A stretch of DNA of 64,000 bases from Rhodospirillaceae bacterium. Its GTDB lineage: Bacteria; Pseudomonadota; Alphaproteobacteria; GCA-2731375. Of this stretch, positions 23,997-32,783 are shown piece after piece. The notes under the pieces are model-generated. The model did not search any database, was not told the DNA's origin, and saw only the letters and a program-made list of their open reading frames with translations. Location: positions 1 through 64,000 of the forward strand of contig JABIWH010000015.1 of assembly GCA_018701215.1 (NCBI GenBank). Direction: 5' to 3'. Numbering within the stretch: position 1 is the stretch's first letter; the number at the start of each line of letters is the position of its first letter. A program made the translations under genes and the position numbers.

Positions 23997-24527
23997 TCAT
24001 CCACTCAACGCCGCCAACTTCCGTTTTTTATCATCGCGGCGAAGATAGGGGCCCCGGAAACCCGGCTGTGCCTTACGCCGGCGGTCGGGACCAAAGAACG
24101 ACTCCGTTTCAATATAAGGGCGCGGCTGGCGGACAATCGAGGTCAGGCGCGCATAAAGCGCCTCGGGCGAGAGCGGCTTGGTCATGATTTCATTGACCCC
24201 GATATCACGCGCAATCTTGACCTTGGACATTTCGGTAAACGCGGTCAGCAGAATGATCGGCAGATAAGGATCGGGACTGGTTTTCTTGCTACGAATTTTA
24301 TGAGTAAATTCGATGCCGTCCATTGGCTCCATATGCCAATCCAATATCGCCAAATCGACACCCTTCTCGCGAAGCAGGCCCAGCGCCATTTGACCATGAG
24401 CGGCGTAGCGAATATCCACAAAGCCGAACGATTTCAATAGCCTTGTCAGGATACGGCACATGTTTTCGTTGTCTTCAATTATCAAGACACTCATGTTGCC
24501 AAAAGTGATAGCGAGATCTTTGTTCAC
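23997..24527 (-). CDS. Single-domain response regulator with basic C-terminal tail
   Basis: 176 residues, CheY-like receiver at about 12-135. Key residues are Glu18/Asp19 in VLIIEDN, phospho-acceptor Asp63 in LAILDWHM, the Thr of ILLTAFTE and the Lys of MTKPLSPE. The remaining tail (FFGPDRRRKAQPGFRGPYLRRDDKKRKL) is basic and contains a FGPDRRR motif that recurs in alphaproteobacterial receivers; no output domain is visible. The longest start is GTG at 24527; ATG at 24494 (MSVLIIEDN) would give a minimal receiver. Pairs with the Hpt gene downstream. Confidence 0.88.
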   Translation of the reverse strand: MNKDLAITFGNMSVLIIEDNENMCRILTRLLKSFGFVDIRYAAHGQMALGLLREKGVDLAILDWHMEPMDGIEFTHKIRSKKTSPDPYLPIILLTAFTEMSKVKIARDIGVNEIMTKPLSPEALYARLTSIVRQPRPYIETESFFGPDRRRKAQPGFRGPYLRRDDKKRKLAALSG

Positions 24528-24676
24528 CTTGAATATCTAGCCCGCACCGGCGGTACCAGCCCTTATTTCATTCGATTTTCCGCATGATTTTTGCACTGGC
24601 GACAGTGTGCAGCAGAATCCGTATAGAATCCGTTAAGGACTACACCATTGGGATAGAAATGGATCGGTATCGGCCC

Positions 24677-24850
24677 TAGACCACGTTCACAGAACATAGA
24701 CCTGTTTGATGGCGCGTGGAGGCCGCGCTTCCCAGCGCCGTGGCGTCGTTGAAGGTTTTGCCCGTAGTCCCACTACGCCCGGCAAACTTCGCCTAGCCAC
24801 GAAGCTGAGACGTGCGGTCAAACGGGTCTATGTTCTGTGAACGTGGTCTA
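24677..24850. mobile_element. 174-bp MITE-like inverted-repeat element at the 3' end of mnmA
   Basis: Terminal arms of 34 bases (24676-24709 and 24818-24851) match at 33 of 34 positions; they begin TAGACCACGTTCACAGAACA and are each bounded by TA, the usual target duplication of IS630/Tc1-mariner type elements. The interior has no coding capacity but contains nested complementary segments (CGTGGC/GCCACG, GAAG/CTTC, TTGCC/GGCAA, CGTAGT/ACTACG), so the whole element can fold into one long imperfect hairpin. Its right end includes the mnmA stop codon. Could alternatively be a structured repeat without a transposition history. Confidence 0.65.
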
Positions 24851-25999
24851 GACGCGCGCGATCCAGCCGCCGCCCAGAACGCGGTCGCCGTCGTAAAGAA
24901 CGCAGGCCTGGCCCGGCGCGATAGCCTCTTCGGGCTGAGATAGCTCTACCGTAAGGCCCGCCATGGTCGTTTTATCGACCATGCCAAGCGTGGCCGCAAC
25001 CGGCGGATGGGTGGAACGGATCCTGGCCTGTACCGCCCGGCCTGCTTCCGGCCCCTTGCGGTCCAGCCAATTGACATCCTGCAAGCGCACCTGGCGCTGG
25101 GCCAATGCCGCCTTGGGACCAACAACCACACGGCGGGCATCGGCCTGCAACGCCAAGACATACAGGGGCTCCGGCCCGGACAGGCCCAGACCGCGGCGCT
25201 GGCCGACCGTGAAATGGATGACGCCGTCATGCCGCCCCAGAACCTGGCCAGCCAAATCAACGATTTCACCCGGTTCCGCCGCACCGGGGCGCAGGCGTTC
25301 GATCAATTCGCCATAACGGCCATCGGGTACAAAACAAATATCCTGACTATCCGGCTTGGCCGCGACGGGCAGGCCAAAAGCCTCCGCCAGGGCCCGCGTC
25401 GTCGCTTTCGCCGCTAGACCGCCAAGGGGAAAACGCAGGAAGTCCAACTGCTCCTGGCTGGTGGTGAACAGAAAATAGCTCTGGTCCCGCTGCGGATCCA
25501 CGGCCCGGTACATTTCCGCGCCCGCCTCGCCTTCAAGGCGGCGGACATAGTGACCGGTTACCAGCGCGTCGGCGCCCAGCTCCCGTGCGGTGGTCAGCAA
25601 GTCCTCGAACTTGACCCGCTGATTACAGCGGATACAGGGAATGGGCGTGGAACCGGCCAAATAATCATCGACGAACTCGTCGATCACGGCGGCGCGGAAG
25701 CGGTCCTCGTAATCCAGTACATAGTGGGCAATGCCCAGGATATCCGCCACCTGTTTGGCATCATAGATATCCGCGCCCGCACAACAGGCACCAGCGCGTT
25801 GTATGGCCTGACCATGATCGTACAGCTGCAAGGTAATGCCCACGACTTCATAACCCGCGCGCTGGCACAGAGCGGCACAGACGGAACTATCGACACCGCC
25901 GGACATGGCGACGACAACGCGCGCGCCATCCGCCACCCCGTCCAGGCGGATACCGTCCGCGATCATCCGCGCCAAGCTGGGTTCTTGCGCCTGATCCAT
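24848..25999 (-). CDS. mnmA: tRNA-specific 2-thiouridylase
   Basis: MnmA puts sulfur on U34 of tRNA-Lys, -Glu and -Gln, using ATP and a persulfide relay. VAMSGGVDSSVCAAL is the PP-loop; PIPCIRCNQRVKFEDLL carries the first catalytic cysteine and DSQDICFVPDGRYGEL the second, matching E. coli Cys102 and Cys199. The TVGQRRGLGLSG loop and the C-terminal beta-barrel ending GGWIARV are standard. The start at 25999 (MDQAQEPS) follows GGAG by a few bases; starts at 26017 or 26089 are possible but lack a ribosome binding site. The TAG stop is shared with the edge of the inverted-repeat element. Confidence 0.96.
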   Translation of the reverse strand: MDQAQEPSLARMIADGIRLDGVADGARVVVAMSGGVDSSVCAALCQRAGYEVVGITLQLYDHGQAIQRAGACCAGADIYDAKQVADILGIAHYVLDYEDRFRAAVIDEFVDDYLAGSTPIPCIRCNQRVKFEDLLTTARELGADALVTGHYVRRLEGEAGAEMYRAVDPQRDQSYFLFTTSQEQLDFLRFPLGGLAAKATTRALAEAFGLPVAAKPDSQDICFVPDGRYGELIERLRPGAAEPGEIVDLAGQVLGRHDGVIHFTVGQRRGLGLSGPEPLYVLALQADARRVVVGPKAALAQRQVRLQDVNWLDRKGPEAGRAVQARIRSTHPPVAATLGMVDKTTMAGLTVELSQPEEAIAPGQACVLYDGDRVLGGGWIARV

Positions 26000-26175
26000 T
26001 TTCTCCGTGCTCAACATGGCCGGCAATATAGAACCGCGCGGGCTGTCAGCAAGAGATTCCTTTCCTCTTCGGCCAATTTGCCGAAGCAATTGGTTACGAA
26101 GGCAGACAAGCCCTTGACTTTGGCCTCGCGAATAGCGGCTACTAAGATAATTAGTTCAACATCTCGGGCATTGCC

Positions 26176-27159
26176 ATGGACGTTCTTATTACCGGTGGAA
26201 CAGGTTTTCTAGGTTCCCACCTGTGCGAATACTTTCTCGAGAAAAAAGCTAGCGTGGGCATCTTAACACGGCGCCAAGCCTCCACGGCGGTAAAGCCCTC
26301 AATGTTTGGCCTCTTAAAATTGTCCGACCGGGTAGAACAGATACCTTGTGAACTGGAAAACTTTGCGCAGGTATGTGAACTCATGGCGCAGCACCAACCC
26401 CACGTGGTTGTTCATTTGGCCGCTGTCGCCGATGTCAACCAGTCGCGCCAAATGCCGCTGCAAACTTTCAACGCATCAGCCACCGGGTTACTCAACATAG
26501 CAGAGGCGGTACGTCAGTTGGAGTTGGAAACCCGCATCGTCAACCACATCACGGATAAGGTATATTTCGCCAATCCTATTCCCTTTGTCGAGGATATGCC
26601 CTTCCACACCGGCACCATCTATGAAATTGCCAAGCAGTCACAGGACCAGTTGGGCGCCTTCTATGGCAAATATTATGGCCTGCGGATCATCAATGTGCGC
26701 TGCGGCAATTTTTTTGGCGCCTTCGATTTCGACTTCAACAGGATCGTGCCGTACGTCAACCGGCAAATCTTTCTGGACGAGCCCATCGTCCTGCGCTCCG
26801 ACGGCACGATGACACGCGACTTTCTGTACATCAAGGACGCAGTACGCCTACACGATCAAGTGCTCAATGCCCTGGATAGGAATGAGCATCTCGGCGAGGC
26901 GTTTAACTTTTCAAACGAGATAAAACGCGATGTCCTCTCCATTGTCGAGGAGATCGCTGCCCTGCATGGCCATACCGACCAGGTGATATTAGAACCGACG
27001 GCAAGTCAGGAAATTCCCGACATGACCCTATCCTGCGCCAAGGCACACAAGGTGCTAGGCTGGAAGCCCCACTATCCCTTCGCCGACGCACTGGCGGAAA
27101 CCTGCAATGGGTATCTGGATAACTTCCAACGTTTCAGGCGGGAAATCCTTGGTGCCTAA
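26176..27159 (+). CDS. NAD-dependent sugar-nucleotide epimerase/dehydratase, CDP-glucose 4,6-dehydratase-like
   Basis: A 327-residue extended SDR. VLITGGTGFLGSHL is the NAD-binding glycine motif; VVVHLAAVADVNQS follows the second strand; TDKVYFANP replaces the usual SSxxVYG and resembles the SDKVYEN of CDP-glucose 4,6-dehydratases; the catalytic Tyr/Lys pair is in YEIAK. TRDFLYIKDAVRLH and FNFSNE are late substrate-binding segments. With the cytidylyltransferase at 30458 it could make a CDP-4-keto-6-deoxyhexose, but the usual PLGG-DPYSASK active-site stretch is altered (PFHTGTIYEIAK), so the exact reaction is uncertain. Its last four bases overlap the convergent methyltransferase gene. Confidence 0.82.
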   Translation: MDVLITGGTGFLGSHLCEYFLEKKASVGILTRRQASTAVKPSMFGLLKLSDRVEQIPCELENFAQVCELMAQHQPHVVVHLAAVADVNQSRQMPLQTFNASATGLLNIAEAVRQLELETRIVNHITDKVYFANPIPFVEDMPFHTGTIYEIAKQSQDQLGAFYGKYYGLRIINVRCGNFFGAFDFDFNRIVPYVNRQIFLDEPIVLRSDGTMTRDFLYIKDAVRLHDQVLNALDRNEHLGEAFNFSNEIKRDVLSIVEEIAALHGHTDQVILEPTASQEIPDMTLSCAKAHKVLGWKPHYPFADALAETCNGYLDNFQRFRREILGA

Positions 27160-28379
27160 AGCACTTTCAATGCCGGCACCGCGACCACGAATTTGCCGCC
27201 CCATTCAGCGATATAGCCATGTTGGCTCGTGACCTCCGCCGCGATATTCCAGGGCAGGATCAAGACATAATCAGGCCGCCGTTGACGCAGCACCTCTGGA
27301 TCGAGAACGGGTATGTGCCCGCCCGGCGTAAACTTGCCCTGCTTTGAAGGCGCCGCATCAACAATATAGGGCAACAGATCCGCTTTAACGCCGGCATAGT
27401 TCAACAATGTATTGCCCTTGGCCGCTGCGCCGTAACCCGCGACCGCCCGGCCGGCTGCCTGCTGTTCCGTCAGGAAAGCCAGGACATCGTTCCTGACCCT
27501 ATCCGTCACGGCCTGAAAGCCGCGATAAATTTGCAGGCCGCGCAGACCGCTCTGTTCCTCCCGGCTCAGCAATTGTTCTATCTTGTGAGAGCTTACGCGG
27601 GCGTCATCGTCGTGGCAGCCCATCAGTCTTAGGCTGCCGCCATGGGTATCCAACTCCTCGACATCGAATACACGCAAGCCCTGGGCGGCAAAAATACGCT
27701 GTACGGTATACAGGGACAGATAGGAAAAGTGCTCGTGATAGATGGTATCGAACTGGCATTCCGCGATCAGCCGCATCAGATGCGGGAACTCCAACGTGAC
27801 CGTCCCGCCAGGTTTCAACACCTCCTTCATGCCGGCGGTAAAATCATTGATATCGGGAACATGGGCAAAAACATTGTTGCCGATGATCAGATCAGCCTGC
27901 ATGCCCTCGCCCACCAACTGGGTCGCCAGCTCCGAGCCAAAGAATTCCTCCCGAATGGAGATGCCTAGTTCCCTGGCCGCCGCAGCCGTGCCGGAGGTCG
28001 GCTCGATCCCAAGACAGGGGATTTTCGCGGCCACGAAGTTGCGCAGCAAGTAGCCATCATTCGCGGCGATTTCCATGACCAGGCTATCCGGTCCCAGGCC
28101 CAGGCGTGGAATGATCATCTCCGCATAGCGTCTGGCATGATCAAGCCAGCTGGTGGAGATGGAGGAATAATAGGCGTAGTCGGCCTCAAACAATTGTTCC
28201 GCGGCGGCATGGTCCTCGGTCTGAACCAGCCAGCAATTGTCGCAAACATATATCTTCAAGGGAAAATAGCTTTCCCGCGCCTGTAAATCTTGCGCCGAGA
28301 GAAAGGCATTGGAGGGCGGCGCCGATCCCAAATCCAGAAAAACGTGGCTCAACGCCTTATGACAGTGACGGCAGTTCAT
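27156..28379 (-). CDS. Sugar-nucleotide C-methyltransferase-like protein
   Basis: A 407-residue protein with the three-part layout of NDP-hexose C-methyltransferases (TylC3/NovU type). CRHCHKALSHVFLDLGSAP with a later YVCDNCWLVQ gives a four-cysteine zinc site; VMEIAANDGYLLRNFV is the SAM-binding motif; HEHFSYLSLYTVQRIFAAQGLRVFDVEELDTHGGSLR is the characteristic central signature; and a C-terminal Rossmann domain carries GYGAAAKGNTLLNY. Members add a methyl group to a keto-deoxysugar. It is the last gene of the minus-strand run 31315-27156 and starts 13 bases after the Gfo/Idh gene. Confidence 0.9.
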   Translation of the reverse strand: MNCRHCHKALSHVFLDLGSAPPSNAFLSAQDLQARESYFPLKIYVCDNCWLVQTEDHAAAEQLFEADYAYYSSISTSWLDHARRYAEMIIPRLGLGPDSLVMEIAANDGYLLRNFVAAKIPCLGIEPTSGTAAAARELGISIREEFFGSELATQLVGEGMQADLIIGNNVFAHVPDINDFTAGMKEVLKPGGTVTLEFPHLMRLIAECQFDTIYHEHFSYLSLYTVQRIFAAQGLRVFDVEELDTHGGSLRLMGCHDDDARVSSHKIEQLLSREEQSGLRGLQIYRGFQAVTDRVRNDVLAFLTEQQAAGRAVAGYGAAAKGNTLLNYAGVKADLLPYIVDAAPSKQGKFTPGGHIPVLDPEVLRQRRPDYVLILPWNIAAEVTSQHGYIAEWGGKFVVAVPALKVL

Positions 28380-28392
28380 GTATTTGGTCCGC

Positions 28393-29319
28393 TCATGGCT
28401 TCAGACATTGCGCCATCAGACGCATATTCAAGGCGGCTTCATCAAACCGGTCGACGCCGCCGTTGCGGCAATGGTCAAGAAATTCGGCGATATAAGCCGC
28501 GAACGGATCCTGACTGGGCCAGCGTTCTCCGCTGACGGTATTTTCAAGGCAGACTTTGTAGTTCATCCCTTCGCCCTCTTGCACGCGTTGGAAGGAAACA
28601 TCATCGCAGACAAAGCCAAGGCTCCTATCCAGGTCGGGGCCCTGGCGAAGATCAAATGCAACATTACAGCCGCCGTAGGAAAACCGACACTGGCATCCAT
28701 ACCGCTCCACCTGCATGAGGACATCCGACAATGGACGCTCGCCAAGACAACCTAGCAGCATCGACAGCGCGTGCGGTAACAGATCAACGGCGATATCGCG
28801 GCCCCGATAAAGACCCTGTGTATGAAAATGAAAGGCAAATTGCGTGACCGTTTCGGCTGGCGGCAACTGGTCGGACACGGCGGCAATAAGAAAGGCATTG
28901 GAGGTGTTGACGAACAGGCGGCGGTTGGAGTGGTCCTGCAAGCTAGCCAGTTTTCGCGCCCAGTCCGGTTCGTTCCAATTGTCATTCCAACTGTCATTCC
29001 AGAACAGCGGTTTTTCGCAAAACACCGGCACGCCCCTATCGAACGCCGCGATGATCTGTTCGAAATGGTGAACTGGCGGCGTACAAATGCTGACGCCGTC
29101 CAAGGGCTGGGAAAGCAACGTTTTCAGATCGGAAAACGCCACCGCAGCAATACCGAAACTATCCGACAAATCCCGCACCGCCTGCCCGGCGCTTGCCTGA
29201 TCACGGCCCAGAACGGCGCACACATCCGCACCCAGGGCTTGAAAAATCCGGGCATGAACACGGCCGATACCGCGCGCACCCAGAATAGCTATGCGTGGCG
29301 GAGGAAGCTTTTCACTCAC
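28393..29319 (-). CDS. Gfo/Idh/MocA family oxidoreductase of the sugar-nucleotide operon
   Basis: 308 residues. RIAILGARGIGRVHARIFQALGADVCAVLG is the Rossmann motif; DGVSICTPPVHHFEQIIAAFDRGVPVFCEKPLFW contains the EKP motif with its catalytic lysine, so unlike the gene at 10853 this one looks enzymatically competent. The C-terminal half is short and lacks the clear GGxxxD block, having DIAVDLLPHALSMLLG instead. Members in such operons oxidise or reduce nucleotide sugars at C3. Its ATG overlaps the radical SAM stop by four bases, indicating tight coupling. Confidence 0.82.
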   Translation of the reverse strand: MSEKLPPPRIAILGARGIGRVHARIFQALGADVCAVLGRDQASAGQAVRDLSDSFGIAAVAFSDLKTLLSQPLDGVSICTPPVHHFEQIIAAFDRGVPVFCEKPLFWNDSWNDNWNEPDWARKLASLQDHSNRRLFVNTSNAFLIAAVSDQLPPAETVTQFAFHFHTQGLYRGRDIAVDLLPHALSMLLGCLGERPLSDVLMQVERYGCQCRFSYGGCNVAFDLRQGPDLDRSLGFVCDDVSFQRVQEGEGMNYKVCLENTVSGERWPSQDPFAAYIAEFLDHCRNGGVDRFDEAALNMRLMAQCLKP

Positions 29320-30461
29320 TTGACCACCAGGTCATCGAACGCGCCGGAGGCGATGACACGGGCGTTCAAGACATGCTCCTTGCGGTCGCAACGGCACCCC
29401 TCCTGGTTCATGCGCAGGCCACAGGCGGAAAAATAATCCCCCAGCCGCTCGCCGTCATAGTCATACAACAGCGGCCAAAAATCGTCGCTGTTCAGATCGC
29501 CAATCGCCATGCCATGAAAATTCGGCGCACTGCTTTGCGAGCAATGGTAAAGCCAGCCATCGAAACCGACCGTCGGATAGCTAAACCGCGCGAAACAGGG
29601 CACGGTGCGCGCCTTGTCGTAAATATCGTGATCGCTGTCCGCATCGACCAACATTGTGGTGCAAGCCGCACTGTCGGCAGCGGCGATGACCGGGCGCAGC
29701 TTCTCGCCATACAGCCTGACGTCGTCCGCCGTCGGCACCACGCCGTCGGCGGTCTCTATGCCGCGCGGCGGCTGGGCAAAGGCAAAGCGCAACATGTTGC
29801 AGCCCGCTGCCTTGAAGTCGCGGATGAAACGCTGAACCTGCGCCACATCATGATTGCGGCCATTAATCAAATAGGTCGCCGAAAGATCGAACAAATTGCC
29901 ATTGGCACGGCGTGCGGCGCCCGCCCGCGTGATGCACTGCAATACCCGGTCATAGAGTTTCGCGTTACCCCGAACATCATGGACCGCGTTATAGACCTCG
30001 TTGCAGCCCGCATCGACACTGATGCTCATATAGCTTTGCGGGGCGATGTCAGGGCGCGACAACTGGCCCAGAAATGCCTCGGAAAGCTTCAACGCTTTGG
30101 TATTGAAGCCAAAGATCTGGCCGCTGTCGATCGTCGCCCGCAGCAAATCATCGATGTATTCGCAATTCAGGGGATCGGTGGCATAACCGGCGAAAATAAT
30201 TTTTTTGACACCGCCCTGGGCGATCTGCGCCATGACCTCCAGGGCCCGCGACTTGCTAAGCCGCCGGCCGTCATCATGGGCGGAACCGCCATAGCAATAA
30301 GGACAATCCAGCCAGCAGATTTTCCGGCCCCGTGGCGGCGGTTGAAACTCTACCTGATGGGGGATAAACGTTTTGGCCGCGATGTCCGATCTAAGGGCCT
30401 GAAAATCGCCGACGTATTGCGCGCCATAACGATAGCGGGCGATCAGACTGTCGTCGTTCAT
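29316..30461 (-). CDS. Radical SAM protein with C-terminal cysteine cluster, in a sugar-nucleotide operon
   Basis: 381 residues. ICWLDCPYCYGG provides the CxxxCxxC iron-sulfur motif; IIFAGYATDPLNCEYIDDLL follows as the expected second strand of the barrel, and YMSISVDAG the later GxSVD-like motif. The C-terminal part has further cysteines (VPCFARF, LYHCSQS, SACGLRM, EGCRCDRK), resembling a SPASM or twitch domain that would bind an auxiliary cluster. It overlaps both neighbours by four bases, so it belongs to the cytidylyltransferase-Gfo/Idh-methyltransferase unit. A role in modifying a sugar nucleotide or its carrier is inferred from context only; the substrate is unknown. Confidence 0.83.
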   Translation of the reverse strand: MNDDSLIARYRYGAQYVGDFQALRSDIAAKTFIPHQVEFQPPPRGRKICWLDCPYCYGGSAHDDGRRLSKSRALEVMAQIAQGGVKKIIFAGYATDPLNCEYIDDLLRATIDSGQIFGFNTKALKLSEAFLGQLSRPDIAPQSYMSISVDAGCNEVYNAVHDVRGNAKLYDRVLQCITRAGAARRANGNLFDLSATYLINGRNHDVAQVQRFIRDFKAAGCNMLRFAFAQPPRGIETADGVVPTADDVRLYGEKLRPVIAAADSAACTTMLVDADSDHDIYDKARTVPCFARFSYPTVGFDGWLYHCSQSSAPNFHGMAIGDLNSDDFWPLLYDYDGERLGDYFSACGLRMNQEGCRCDRKEHVLNARVIASGAFDDLVVK

Positions 30462-31315
30462 GCGCCGCCGATCCTTGGTACGGCCGCCCTGGAATTGTGC
30501 CCGACCATTTCCAGGTCAGCACGCACATCAAGGGCCTGGCCGCCGCTGGCATGGTTATCACCAACGTCCATGTTAATTACTTGCAAATCCTTGGGCGTAT
30601 CGATGGGGTACCAATAGCCAGTGATCAGATAATGGGCCCCGCGTTCCAGTTCGATAATGCGCTGATACAACGTGGTCTCGAAATCATCGCACATCTCCAG
30701 ATCCACATGTTGCAGCGCGTCCTTGTTAAGCCATGCGATGCCGGAATTTACCAGGCCGTATTCGCCGCGCGAACCGCCGGAACTAAGTTGACGCACCCGG
30801 CGTTGGCGGTCAAAGCCAACCAGATCTTCACCTTGCATCAGGATCAAGCCCCAAGTGGAAATTATCTCCACGGATGATAGCGTAACCAGGGCATTGTTGT
30901 CCTTGTGGCACTGATACATACCCTCAATATCAAAATCGAAAATCGTGTCGCTGTTAAGCAATAGGAAATCAGCGCCATCGGGAATCAAATCCGATATCTG
31001 GCTAATGCGGCCGGCGATTGGGGTGTCATTGCCGGTAAAGCGGGCCAGCATCTGGCAATCCAGGTCACTGCCCAGAGCTTCGAAATATTTCCAGATCACA
31101 TCGCCCTTGTAACCAAGAGGCAGCACAAAGTTGCGAAAGCCGCGCTTGTACAGGGCCCAAAATATATACCAGAGTATCGGCTTGCCATGGACCTCGACCA
31201 GGGACTTTGGGGTGTGCTGCGTGATTGATCCCAATCTGCTGCCCTGGCCACCGCACAGGATGACCGCCCATTTACCCTCTGCCGCCGCCCCGTTGCCTGA
31301 GCCGGTTACACGCAT
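30458..31315 (-). CDS. Sugar-phosphate nucleotidyltransferase, glucose-1-phosphate cytidylyltransferase-like
   Basis: About 285 residues. WAVILCGGQGSRLGSITQHTPKSLVEVHGKPILWYIF-type opening holds the signature GGxGxRL and PKxL motifs, and the sequence KRGFRNFVLPLGYKGDVIWKYF matches glucose-1-phosphate cytidylyltransferase (RfbF) more closely than RmlA or GalU. FLLLNSDTIFDFD carries the metal-binding aspartate. The ATG at 31315 is preferred over one at 31348 because GGAAGG lies eight bases before it. It is first in the operon that continues through radical SAM, Gfo/Idh and C-methyltransferase genes, and would supply the activated sugar. Confidence 0.87.
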   Translation of the reverse strand: MRVTGSGNGAAAEGKWAVILCGGQGSRLGSITQHTPKSLVEVHGKPILWYIFWALYKRGFRNFVLPLGYKGDVIWKYFEALGSDLDCQMLARFTGNDTPIAGRISQISDLIPDGADFLLLNSDTIFDFDIEGMYQCHKDNNALVTLSSVEIISTWGLILMQGEDLVGFDRQRRVRQLSSGGSRGEYGLVNSGIAWLNKDALQHVDLEMCDDFETTLYQRIIELERGAHYLITGYWYPIDTPKDLQVINMDVGDNHASGGQALDVRADLEMVGHNSRAAVPRIGGA

Positions 31316-31463
31316 AACCAAAGCCTTCCGAAGAATCCTGTCCAACACGCAAAAATTAAGCGCCTGTTAATGCACCTAATCAGAACATTAACTTTGGAAT
31401 ACTAAGGGGCCATGGTTAACGAATTATCTACAAACAGGCGTTCGTAGCGGGGCCGAGATTGCT

Positions 31464-32507
31464 TTAGCGGAGCCAATTCAGATCAGCATCCAAGGTGCCG
31501 TGATCCTGATGGCTCAACAGCATTCTAAGGCGCATCAGATTGGATTGGCGAAAATCCGGATCGTCAAAACCGATCACGCGCAAGCCATCGCTTAATCCTG
31601 CAATGGCCTCGGCCAGGCCCACGCGCGGCGTAAAACCGCCCGCGAATTGCGAGAACCGGGAAAAATCCACCTTGTAGGAACGTTTATCGGGCACCGCGTC
31701 CTTGTTGATGCTGACCGTGGTATCTGGAATGGCATCGGAGACCGCCTGGGCCAGATCGCGGATCTTGTAATTCCAGGCATCCGAACCCGCATTCAGGGCC
31801 ATGAAGGCGCCGGTTTCGCGTGTCCCCAAGGCCCATTCGATGGCTCGCGCCATGTCCTGCACATGGATCAAGGGCCGCCAGGATGAGCCGTCGCTTAGAA
31901 TTTCGATTTTGCCGGTACTCACCGCGCTGGCGACGAAATCGTTCAGAACCAGGTCCAGGCGCAATCTATCACTCATGCCGCAGGCGGTAGCAAAACGCAG
32001 GCAGATAACCGAGAAATCGTCATCGGCCAGGACATGCAGCGCCTCCTCCATGGCGATCTTCGATTTCGCATACGGGGTCAAGGGATCGAGCGGTGCATCC
32101 TCCCGGCAGGCTGCCGCCTGGCCGGCGCCATAGACGCTGCAGCTTGAAGCAAAGACGAAACGCCGAACACCCGCCGCCTTGGCCTGCCTGGCGAAATCGA
32201 CCGAGGCCGTAATATTGATCTGTTCCGTCACTTGGGCAAAGGCATTGCCGATGGGGTCATTGGAAATTGCCGCCAAATGCACCACGGCGCCGACACCGTC
32301 CAGAATAGCGGCATCGAAACTGCGCAGATCGCCAAAATGCTGCGCCGCCAGGGCACGCTCGGGCTGGCCATCAAGGGTGGTCAGACAATGGGCAAAAAAA
32401 CCGCTGTCATAGCCGTACAGGCGATAATCGCCATCGCCCCGGTGCAGATATTGCGTCAGGACAGGTCCGATGTATCCCATATTGCCGGTGATCAGAACAT
32501 TTTCCAC
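31464..32507 (-). CDS. NAD-dependent sugar-nucleotide epimerase/dehydratase
   Basis: An extended SDR of about 347 residues. VLITGNMGYIGPVL is the NAD motif, VVHLAAISNDPIGN the next conserved stretch, FASSCSVYGAG holds the catalytic serine and YAKSK the Tyr/Lys pair. WRPLIHVQDMARAI and LNAGSDAWNYKIRDLAQAV are late landmarks, seen in SDRs of O-antigen clusters often annotated as UDP-glucose 4-epimerase-like. The start is set at a GTG (32507, VENVLITGN) preceded by AAGGGA; the longer frame to 32549 adds unrelated residues. It is 115 bases upstream of the cytidylyltransferase operon, possibly with its own promoter. Confidence 0.87.
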   Translation of the reverse strand: MENVLITGNMGYIGPVLTQYLHRGDGDYRLYGYDSGFFAHCLTTLDGQPERALAAQHFGDLRSFDAAILDGVGAVVHLAAISNDPIGNAFAQVTEQINITASVDFARQAKAAGVRRFVFASSCSVYGAGQAAACREDAPLDPLTPYAKSKIAMEEALHVLADDDFSVICLRFATACGMSDRLRLDLVLNDFVASAVSTGKIEILSDGSSWRPLIHVQDMARAIEWALGTRETGAFMALNAGSDAWNYKIRDLAQAVSDAIPDTTVSINKDAVPDKRSYKVDFSRFSQFAGGFTPRVGLAEAIAGLSDGLRVIGFDDPDFRQSNLMRLRMLLSHQDHGTLDADLNWLR

Positions 32508-32783
32508 GCCTCGGATCCCTTTCGCACAGCAAAATTCATCATGGCACAACCGCTATTCATTGCCCTGAACGGTCCCCATGTCGCGGCGTAACAGCACGCC
32601 AATGCTTGCCAGTTAATGTTATTGCAGCCATTTTTCAACCTGTCCATTTGGGACTTCAGTGTTCGGGAAATAGCCGTTCCGTCGAATTAAACAATCGTTC
32701 AGATATCTGTGTTCTATCTTCAAGGTAGGAATTTTACATAGCAACCATCGGATCATCATCGCATCACCAATAGACCGGTAGTC

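Noticed and set aside
24677..24850. Structured non-coding RNA or complete insertion sequence
   Set aside because: No coding capacity for a transposase and no match to a known RNA family by eye; TA-flanked terminal arms fit a MITE-like element better.
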